From: JARRNJ01 sp037385045
GTDB lineage: Bacteria; Pseudomonadota; Gammaproteobacteria; JASBUN01
Direction of reading: 5' to 3'
Assembly (NCBI GenBank): GCA_037385045.1
Contig: JARRNJ010000079.1
Coordinates: 1-10,866 of the forward strand
Length of the DNA: 10,866 bases
Shown here piece by piece: positions 6,206 to 10,866 of this stretch. Both the position numbers and the translations under genes were made by a program. The notes below the pieces were generated by a model. The model did not search any database. It was not told where the DNA came from and worked only from the letters and a program-made list of their open reading frames with translations. Each line of letters begins with the position of its first letter. Within the stretch, counting starts at the first letter, position 1.

Positions 6206-6529
6206 TCAGTCGTGGACGATCAGGCGGTTGGATTCCATGTCCACGTCCACCAGCGCGCTGGTTTCGGCGGCGGCGTCGGCCAGGATCTTGAGCTCCGCCA
6301 GTTCCGTGTGCTGCGCCAGGCGCATGAGCGTCTCGCCGCCGCTGCAGTCGCGAAACACTGCGCCGGCGGGGTCAGGCCGGCAGCCGCAACCGTCCAGGTC
6401 GGCGTCCAGGGAGACGTCGTCAGGCAGGATCAGGATCAGCGGCTCCTCGCGCAGGATCTGGGCCTTGGCCCGGTACACGCTGCCGTGCTCCTGCAGCGCC
6501 AGTTTCGGCATGTTGCCATAGTCACGCAT
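6206..6529 (-). CDS. Hypothetical acidic protein with CxC motif, 107 residues
   Basis: I do not recognise this family. The coding call rests on a very strong ribosome binding site (GAGGAGG at 6541-6535 on the - strand, 5 nt before the ATG), a sound reading frame and its position 45 bp behind the DUF488 gene in the same direction. The protein is soluble-looking and acidic (about 20 Asp/Glu against about 10 Lys/Arg). It has a hydrophobic strand, LILILP (31-36), then DGCGCRPDPAG (46-56) and a third Cys in RDCSGGE (60-66), giving C48, C50 and C62. The second half (AELKILADAAAETSALVDV) looks helical. Three closely spaced Cys could bind a metal or form a redox site, but that is inference. No signal peptide or membrane segment is seen. 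It is the last gene of the - strand group. Confidence 0.75.
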   Translation of the reverse strand: MRDYGNMPKLALQEHGSVYRAKAQILREEPLILILPDDVSLDADLDGCGCRPDPAGAVFRDCSGGETLMRLAQHTELAELKILADAAAETSALVDVDMESNRLIVHD

Positions 6530-6574
6530 GGGAGCCTCCTCGGTTCGGTGGTGGCTGCGGCGCGCCGCGCTTGC

Positions 6575-6922
6575 TTACTGTCCCCGCAGATACTCGGCCA
6601 GCACGACGGCGTTGTTGTGTTCCGTGTCCCTGGCGCCGTACACCAGGGTTACCCGGTTCCCGCGCGCCCGGCGGCGCAATGCCCGCACCGGCTCCTCCTT
6701 GTACCGCAACTCGTGGAAGTAGCGCCGTTTGAACTCCGGCCATCGCTCGGCCCGGTGGCCGAACCATTTGCGCAGCTCGCCGCTGGGTGCAATGTCCTTC
6801 ATCCATGCGTCCAGCGCCGCGGCCTGTTTCGACACGCCGCGCGGCCAGACCCCGTCCACCAGCACGCGGTAGCCGTCGTCCGGGGAAACGTCGTCGTAGA
6901 CGCGCTTCAATCGGTATGACAT
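6575..6922 (-). CDS. DUF488 family protein (YeaO-like)
   Basis: 115 residues, the normal size for short DUF488 proteins. Signature stretches are VDGVWPRGVSK (22-32), WMKDIAPSGELRKWFGH (40-56), WPEFKRRYFHEL (61-72) and the C-terminal VTLVYGARDTEHNNAVVLAEYL (91-112). The biochemical function of the family is not established; conserved Arg, Trp and Asp/His residues suggest a small-molecule-binding or enzymatic pocket. The ATG at 6922 gives the expected N-terminus (MSYRLKRVYD), although only a weak GGGG is seen upstream. It lies 35 bp after the MOSC gene and 45 bp before the 107-residue gene, so the three probably share a transcript. Confidence 0.9.
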   Translation of the reverse strand: MSYRLKRVYDDVSPDDGYRVLVDGVWPRGVSKQAAALDAWMKDIAPSGELRKWFGHRAERWPEFKRRYFHELRYKEEPVRALRRRARGNRVTLVYGARDTEHNNAVVLAEYLRGQ

Positions 6923-6957
6923 TGCCCCAAGCTTAGCCCATGCCGGTGCCCCGGGGC

Positions 6958-7632
6958 TCAGCGCCCGACGCGTGCCAGCAGTCGCTCCCGCCAGCTGGGC
7001 GACAGTGCGCCGCAGGCGGCGAGATCGGCCGTCAGCGCCGGGTCGGCATGGGCATCCTGGACGATGCGGGCGGCGCGCGTGACGTTCCACTGGGGCCAGG
7101 GCCGTACCACCAGCTCCAGCATGTCGCCCGCCTGCACGTAACCCGCTTCCAGAGTGCGGAAATACCAGCCGCTGCGCCCGCTGCGCCGCACCCGAGCGAC
7201 CATGTCGGGCACGCCCCAACTCCGTGCCAGCTTCCAGCACGGCTGGCGCGCCTGGGTGACTTCCACCAACGCCGCGCCGACCCGGAACCGGTCGCCGATG
7301 CACACCCCGGTTTCCAGCAGGCCGGCGACGGTGAAGTTCTCGCCGAACGCGCCCGCGGCCACCTCGCCGCAGCCCAGTTCCCGGCGCCAGGCGGAGAAGT
7401 GTTCCCACGGATAGACGTTGACCGCCTTGTGGGGACCGCCGTGAACCTTGAGGTCCGCCTGGCCGTCACCCTCGAGACCTGTCTCTCCCAGCCACACGGC
7501 GCCGGCAACGGTGGTCTTCATGAAACCGCTGCGCCAATGCGCGGGCTTGCCGTCTGCCGGGTTCGGCGTGTCATGGTCCTGCGGCTGTCCCACCTGGATC
7601 GACAACAGTCGTGGGCTGGGGGCGGTGTGCAT
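6958..7632 (-). CDS. MOSC domain-containing protein (YiiM-like)
   Basis: 224 residues, the same length as E. coli YiiM. MOSC domains bind the molybdenum cofactor through a conserved Cys. YiiM helps detoxify N-hydroxylated base analogues, and other MOSC proteins are sulfurases or amidoxime reductases. Visible marks are GLEGDGQAD (52-60), VHGGPHKAVNVYPWEH (63-78), GAFGENF (94-100), GDRFRVGAALVEVTQARQPCWKL (113-135, Cys132 the likely cofactor ligand) and SGWYFRTLEAGYVQAGD. The last 60 or so residues look like the helical YiiM 3-alpha domain. The ATG at 7632 is supported by GAGGA (7644-7640) with a 7-nt spacer. It diverges from uvrD across 123 bp and leads the MOSC-DUF488-107aa group. Which Moco reaction it performs cannot be told from sequence. 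Confidence 0.92.
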   Translation of the reverse strand: MHTAPSPRLLSIQVGQPQDHDTPNPADGKPAHWRSGFMKTTVAGAVWLGETGLEGDGQADLKVHGGPHKAVNVYPWEHFSAWRRELGCGEVAAGAFGENFTVAGLLETGVCIGDRFRVGAALVEVTQARQPCWKLARSWGVPDMVARVRRSGRSGWYFRTLEAGYVQAGDMLELVVRPWPQWNVTRAARIVQDAHADPALTADLAACGALSPSWRERLLARVGR

Positions 7633-7720
7633 TCTGGCATCCTCGTGGCGGCTCGAAGATCGATGGACGGGTCCGCCGTACCCTGCCATAGCCGGGCGGC
7701 TGCGGCAAACCGGCGCGGCG

Positions 7721-7747
7721 TTGGTGCGGCGGCCGCTCTGGTACAAT
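7721..7747 (+). promoter_or_regulatory. Candidate uvrD promoter adjoining the start codon
   Basis: TACAAT (7742-7747) is a strong -10 box ending only 8 nt before the uvrD ATG at 7756. The best -35 is TTGGTG (7721-7726), with a short 15-bp spacer. Transcription would begin at about 7754-7756, at or next to the A of the ATG, giving a leaderless or nearly leaderless mRNA. This agrees with the lack of any Shine-Dalgarno sequence before the ATG. I see no LexA box here, unlike E. coli uvrD. Confidence 0.5.
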
Positions 7748-7755
7748 GGCCGGCC

Positions 7756-9921
7756 ATGGACGTCTCCCACATTCTCGATCCCCTCAACGATGCGCAGCGC
7801 GAAGCGGTCACCGCCCCGCCGGGGCCCGTGCTGGTGCTGGCCGGCGCCGGCAGCGGCAAAACCCGGGTACTGGTGCACCGCATCGCCTGGTTGCTGGCGG
7901 TGGAGAACGTCTCGCCCTACGGGGTGCTCGCGGTCACTTTCACCAACAAGGCGGCGGGGGAGATGCGCGGGCGCATCGAGCAGATGCTGGGCATGCCGGT
8001 GGGCGGCATGTGGGTGGGCACCTTCCACGGCCTGGCCCACCGGCTGCTGCGTGCCCACTGGCAGGATGCCGGCCTGCCCCAGGGTTTTCAGATCCTCGAT
8101 GCCGAAGACCAGTACCGGGCCGTGCGCCGGGTGCTCAAGTCCCTGGATCTGGACGAGTCGCGCTGGCCGCCGAAGCAGGTGCAGTGGTTCATCAACGGCC
8201 AGAAGGACGAAGGCCTGCGCCCGGACCATCTCGACAGCGGCGGCGACCCGCACCAGGAACAGATGATCCGCATCTACCGCGCCTACGAGGAGGTCTGCCA
8301 GCGCGCCGGGCTGGTGGATTTCGCCGAGCTGCTGCTGCGCGCCCACGAGCTCTGGCTCCGGCACCCGGAGCTGCTGGCCCACTACCGCGAACGCTTCGGC
8401 CAGGTGCTGGTCGACGAGTTTCAGGACACCAACGCAATCCAGTACGCCTGGGTGCGGATGCTAGCCGGCGAGCGGGGCAACGTGTTCGTGGTCGGTGACG
8501 ACGACCAGTCGATCTACGGCTGGCGCGGGGCGCGCATCGAGAACATTCACCGCTTCCAGCAGGACTTTCCCGGCACCCGGGTGATCCGCCTGGAGCAGAA
8601 CTACCGTTCCACCGGCACCATTCTGTCGGCGGCCAATGCCCTGATCGCCCACAACCAGGCGCGGCTCGGCAAGGATCTGTGGACCAGCGGCGAGCAGGGC
8701 GAGCACATCACCCTCTACGCGGCGTTCAATGAAATGGACGAGGCGCGCTTTGTCGTCGACCGGATCCGCGATTGGGTCGAGCAGGGCAACGCCCGCAGCG
8801 ATGTCGCCGTGCTCTACCGGTCCAATGCCCAGTCCCGGGTGTTCGAAGAGGCGCTCATGACCTTCGGTATCCCGTACCGGGTGTACGGGGGCCTGCGGTT
8901 CTTCGAGCGCGCGGAAATCAAGGACGCCCTGGGCTACCTGCGGCTGCTGGAGAACCCTGCCGACGATGCCGCCTTCGAGCGGGTGGTCAACACTCCGGCT
9001 CGCGGTATCGGCGAACGCAGCCTGGCGGCTGTGCGCCACGCCGCCCGGGAGCGCGGCCTGTCGCTGTGGGATGCCACCTCGGTGGTGGTTGCCGAGCGCA
9101 CCCTGATGGCACGGGCGATCAACGCCCTGGCGGCGTTCCAGGAACTGATCAAATCCCTCGGCGGGGCCTGTGCCGCGCTGGAGCTGCACGAACAGGTCGG
9201 CCACGTCATCCAGGCCAGCGGCCTGCTCGACCACTATCGCAAGGACAAAGGCGAAAAAGCCGAAGCGCGGGTGGAAAACCTGGAGGAGCTGGTCAACGCT
9301 GCCCGCGGCTTTGAGCCCCAGGAGGGCGACGAGGCGATGACGCCGCTGGCGGCGTTCCTGGCCCATGCGGCGCTGGAGGCGGGCGAAGGCCAGGCCGGGC
9401 CGTGGGAGGACTGCGTGCAGCTGATGACGCTGCACTCGGCCAAGGGATTGGAGTTTCCGCTGGTGTTCCTGTGCGGCCTGGAGGAGGGCCTGTTTCCCCA
9501 CCAGCGCTCGGCCGAGGAGCCGGGGCGCCTGGAGGAGGAGCGGCGCCTGTGCTACGTGGGCATGACCCGCGCCCGCCGGCAGCTGTTCATCAGCTACGCC
9601 GAATCGCGCCGGCTGCACGGCATGGACAACTACCCGATGCCGTCGCGCTTCATTCGTGAGATTCCCGCCGAGTTGGTGCAGGAAGTGCGGCCCCGCGCCG
9701 CGGTCACCCGCCCGGTGTTCCAGCCCGGCACCCCGGTGGCGGCGGCGGGCGCGCCGGACGGTCTGCGCCTCGGCCAGCGCGTGCGCCACGCCCGTTTCGG
9801 CGAGGGGGTGGTGCTCAACTACGAGGGTCAGGGCCACAGCGCGCGGGTGCAGGTCAATTTCGAAGACGCCGGCAGCAAGTGGCTGGTGGTGGACTACGCC
9901 AACCTCGAGCCGGTGGCCTAG
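7756..9921 (+). CDS. uvrD: DNA helicase II UvrD (SF1A 3'-5' helicase)
   Basis: 721 residues (E. coli UvrD has 720). It is an ATP-dependent 3'-5' helicase that removes the cut strand in nucleotide excision repair and methyl-directed mismatch repair, dismantles RecA filaments and can pull back stalled RNA polymerase. Motifs in order are LNDAQREAV (Q motif, 10-18), Walker A GAGSGKT (30-36), AVTFTNKAAGEM (motif Ia), VLVDEFQDTN (217-226, motif II, D220-E221), GDDDQSIYGWRGA (247-259, motif III), LEQNYRST (motif IV), LMTLHSAKGLEF (556-567, motif V) and RRLCYVGMTRARRQL (596-610, motif VI). The C-terminal 50 residues (LRLGQRVRHARFGEGVV to WLVVDYANLEP) are the Tudor-like domain that contacts RNA polymerase. 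The ATG at 7756 gives MDVSHILDPLN, matching the E. coli N-terminus. The open frame extending upstream to 6940 lies over the MOSC gene and is spurious. Confidence 0.98.
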   Translation: MDVSHILDPLNDAQREAVTAPPGPVLVLAGAGSGKTRVLVHRIAWLLAVENVSPYGVLAVTFTNKAAGEMRGRIEQMLGMPVGGMWVGTFHGLAHRLLRAHWQDAGLPQGFQILDAEDQYRAVRRVLKSLDLDESRWPPKQVQWFINGQKDEGLRPDHLDSGGDPHQEQMIRIYRAYEEVCQRAGLVDFAELLLRAHELWLRHPELLAHYRERFGQVLVDEFQDTNAIQYAWVRMLAGERGNVFVVGDDDQSIYGWRGARIENIHRFQQDFPGTRVIRLEQNYRSTGTILSAANALIAHNQARLGKDLWTSGEQGEHITLYAAFNEMDEARFVVDRIRDWVEQGNARSDVAVLYRSNAQSRVFEEALMTFGIPYRVYGGLRFFERAEIKDALGYLRLLENPADDAAFERVVNTPARGIGERSLAAVRHAARERGLSLWDATSVVVAERTLMARAINALAAFQELIKSLGGACAALELHEQVGHVIQASGLLDHYRKDKGEKAEARVENLEELVNAARGFEPQEGDEAMTPLAAFLAHAALEAGEGQAGPWEDCVQLMTLHSAKGLEFPLVFLCGLEEGLFPHQRSAEEPGRLEEERRLCYVGMTRARRQLFISYAESRRLHGMDNYPMPSRFIREIPAELVQEVRPRAAVTRPVFQPGTPVAAAGAPDGLRLGQRVRHARFGEGVVLNYEGQGHSARVQVNFEDAGSKWLVVDYANLEPVA

Positions 9922-9922
9922 C

Positions 9923-9950
9923 TGTGTGATCCCACCAGGTCGTTCACACA
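9923..9950. repeat. Inverted repeat just after the uvrD stop
   Basis: TGTGTGA (9923-9929) and TCACACA (9944-9950) are perfect 7-bp arms around a 14-nt spacer, beginning 2 nt past the uvrD TAG. There is no T-run after it, so it is a poor intrinsic terminator. It may still shield the uvrD mRNA 3' end together with the hairpin at 9964-9990. The arms resemble CRP half-sites, but the spacing is wrong for CRP (14 rather than 6). Confidence 0.4.
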
Positions 9951-9963
9951 ATGGTCGTAACAA

Positions 9964-9990
9964 CGGTGGATAAGCCCAGCGCATCCACCG
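9964..9990. repeat. REP-like hairpin behind uvrD
   Basis: CGGTGGAT (9964-9971) and ATCCACCG (9983-9990) are perfect 8-bp arms around an 11-nt AAGC...GC loop. From memory, the GGTGGATAAGC...GCATCCACC core is a dispersed element seen in many proteobacterial genomes, usually preceded by GTAG or TAGG; that prefix is not present here. It is probably a decayed or headless relative of the REP copies upstream of nnrS. Confidence 0.45.
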
Positions 9991-10072
9991 CGCAACAACA
10001 CGACCGGCGTCGCTGCCCGCCTGCGGCCTCGACCCGACCGGCAGCGCCTCAGGGGCGAATCGCCGGCGGCCG

Positions 10073-10094
10073 GGTGCGTTTGGCACGCCGCACC
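10073..10094. repeat. Short REP-like hairpin
   Basis: GGTGCG (10073-10078) and CGCACC (10089-10094) form 6-bp arms with a 10-nt loop. The arms share the GGTGCG/CGCACC core with the REP copies at 5972-5997 and 6065-6096, but no GTAG precedes them. It may be a degenerate copy or chance in GC-rich DNA. Confidence 0.3.
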
Positions 10095-10139
10095 GCGACT
10101 CAATTGCGCCCATAAGGCCATCTGCTTCATGCCAAACGC
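10076..10139. repeat. 10-bp perfect inverted repeat with 44-nt spacer
   Basis: GCGTTTGGCA (10076-10085) and TGCCAAACGC (10130-10139) are exact reverse complements. The left arm overlaps the short hairpin at 10073-10094, so the two structures would compete. No gene lies between. Possible roles are a structured small RNA, a binding-site pair or the ends of a tiny relic element; nothing visible decides between them. Confidence 0.4.
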
Positions 10140-10261
10140 CGACTCCCGGGACCGCTCACACCTGCCTGTGTCCGAGAATCGCCCGGTGAACAACCTTCCG
10201 AGAAGTTGCACCTCGCCGTGATACGGCCTGACGGCGCCGCGGTGCTCCGGCAGTCGCGCCT

Positions 10262-10277
10262 AAAATCGCCCGATTTT
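10262..10277. promoter_or_regulatory. Palindrome upstream of TRAP operon promoter (possible operator)
   Basis: AAAATCG (10262-10268) and CGATTTT (10271-10277) form a near-continuous palindrome. Its A/T-rich ends stand out in this GC-rich region. Its centre is about 71 bp upstream of the start predicted from the -10 at 10329-10334, a spacing compatible with a class I activator site. The binding protein is unknown. Confidence 0.35.
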
Positions 10278-10305
10278 GCCTGCCGTGGCGAGCGGCGCAA
10301 AAACC

Positions 10306-10334
10306 TCGTGAATCGAAGACTTTTCCGGTACACT
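10306..10334 (+). promoter_or_regulatory. Candidate promoter upstream of the TRAP permease gene
   Basis: TACACT (10329-10334) in a GGTACACTGCGG context is a good sigma70 -10. The -35 at 17-bp spacing is TCGTGA, a weak match. Transcription would start near 10341, leaving a leader of about 175 nt before the dctQ-like ATG, long enough for structure or a small RNA. The leader includes CCCGGG...TTCCGGG (about 10358-10374), which can form a short stem. Confidence 0.4.
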
Positions 10335-10515
10335 GCGGGCGTTGCGCGTCGCCGCGGCCCGGGAAATGTTCCGGGAGCCATGTTGTCCGGCGAATCTGCG
10401 CTCATTGGCCTCAGGGAGCGGGGTTGAGCACAAGCCGCCGCGGCGAGCCGGCTACCCGGCCGGCGGCGCGATCTCCACAGCCAAGTGTCTGCATGGTGAG
10501 GCGTTTGACGCAGCG

Positions 10516-10866
10516 ATGAATGCGTTACTGAAGATTGCCGGCCTGATCGACGCGATGAACAGGCGCATCGGCCAGCTGATGCAGCTGCTGGTCCTGATCA
10601 TGATCCTGATCGGCGTCTACAACGCCACGGTCCGGTACCTGGGCGGCTTCATCGGCGCCAATCTCAGCTCCAACGCCTACCTCGAACTGCAATGGTACCT
10701 GTTCGGGGCCGTGTTCATGCTCGGCGCCGCCTACACCCTGGAGAAGGACGGCCACGTGCGGGTCGACATTCTCCAGTCGCGGCTCTCCCCCAAGGGCAAG
10801 GCCTGGGTGGACCTGGTCGGCATCGTGGTGTTCCTGATTCCCTTCTGCGCCCTGGTGTTCTGGATC
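10516..10866 (+). CDS. TRAP transporter small permease (DctQ family), N-terminal part
   Basis: 117 residues are present; the gene runs off the window. DctQ-type subunits are four-helix inner-membrane proteins that, with the large DctM permease and a periplasmic DctP receptor, drive Na+-coupled uptake of organic acids and related solutes. Visible are helices at about 22-42 (MQLLVLIMILIGVYNATVRYL), 58-75 (ELQWYLFGAVFMLGAAYTL) and 98-117. The family motif LEKDGHVRVDIL (75-86) lies between the second and third. The LQWYLFGAVFML type resembles subunits annotated as mannitol/chloroaromatic-type TRAP systems, but the substrate cannot be predicted from this subunit. The ATG at 10516 is the only reasonable start; GGTGAGG at 10495-10501 is rather far upstream (14 nt), so translation initiation may be modest. 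Large permease and receptor genes are expected downstream. Confidence 0.9.
   Translation, partial: MNALLKIAGLIDAMNRRIGQLMQLLVLIMILIGVYNATVRYLGGFIGANLSSNAYLELQWYLFGAVFMLGAAYTLEKDGHVRVDILQSRLSPKGKAWVDLVGIVVFLIPFCALVFWI

Larger units (their letters stand above)
9922..10515. other. 594-bp gene-free region between uvrD and the TRAP permease
   Basis: The open frames crossing it on either strand are Arg/Cys-rich, overlap one another and lack ribosome binding sites, so I call no protein. It contains several inverted repeats (9923-9950, 9964-9990, 10073-10094, 10076-10139, 10262-10277) and a candidate promoter ending at 10334. No tRNA is recognisable (no T-loop GTTCGA-type consensus with a matching acceptor stem). 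Confidence 0.55.

Noticed and set aside
6940..7755. Long in-frame extension upstream of uvrD, giving a 993-residue protein
   Set aside because: It lies antisense over the clear MOSC gene, and the UvrD N-terminus MDVSHILDPLN fits the family start at 7756.
9923..9950. CRP/FNR-type operator at TGTGTGA...TCACACA
   Set aside because: The spacer is 14 nt rather than 6 (CRP) or 4 (FNR), and no gene start is near; kept only as an inverted repeat.
9918..10211. 97-residue open frame on the - strand after uvrD
   Set aside because: Arg/Cys-rich composition, no ribosome binding site, and it covers several inverted repeats; it looks like a chance frame in GC-rich DNA.
10206..10427. 73-residue open frame on the + strand before the TRAP gene
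   Set aside because: It starts upstream of the best promoter, has no Shine-Dalgarno sequence and resembles no family.
10595..10625. Repeated CCTGATCATGATCCTGATC string in the TRAP gene
   Set aside because: It is explained by codons for a Leu-Ile-Met-rich membrane helix (VLIMILIG).
1..10866. CRISPR array, tRNA/rRNA genes, insertion sequence or prophage
   Set aside because: No regularly spaced direct repeats, no tRNA-like cloverleaf with T-loop consensus, and no transposase, integrase or phage protein in any frame.

Overview
The window is a GC-rich bacterial chromosome segment. It reads best as a gammaproteobacterium, possibly a chemolithoautotroph or denitrifier of the Chromatiales/Ectothiorhodospiraceae type. 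This rests on UvrD being near full length and colinear with the E. coli protein (it begins MDVSHILDPLN), a SlyD with a His tail, NnrS, a bacterial sucrose synthase and a TRAP transporter. The taxonomic placement is inference. No phage, plasmid, CRISPR or insertion-sequence genes are visible, and the genes look intact apart from the two cut by the window edges.

Left part, + strand (1-3635): the C-terminal half of sucrose synthase; a translationally coupled ergothioneine pair egtB-egtD (4-bp ATGA overlap); then a SlyD-type FKBP prolyl isomerase behind its own candidate promoter. Middle part, - strand (3664-7632): two groups. The first is nnrS followed by a YeeZ-like NAD(P)-binding SDR/epimerase. 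The second is a tight three-gene set of YiiM-like MOSC protein, DUF488 protein and an unrecognised acidic 107-residue protein with three cysteines. Right part, + strand (7756-10866): a complete uvrD, a 594-bp gene-free stretch rich in inverted repeats, and the start of a TRAP transporter small permease (DctQ).

Several genes point to stress physiology: sucrose turnover, ergothioneine (thiol redox buffering), NnrS (nitric oxide tolerance, with a candidate DNR/FNR box upstream) and UvrD (DNA repair). The MOSC protein could belong here if it acts like YiiM in detoxifying N-hydroxylated bases. No single new multi-gene system is obvious.

The most interesting unexplained items are non-coding or small: a compact 50-nt three-way-junction-like element between nnrS and the SDR gene; an inverted pair of GTAG-type REP hairpins (5968-6100) with related hairpins behind uvrD; a uvrD -10 box so close to the ATG that the mRNA may be leaderless; and the orphan CxC acidic protein.
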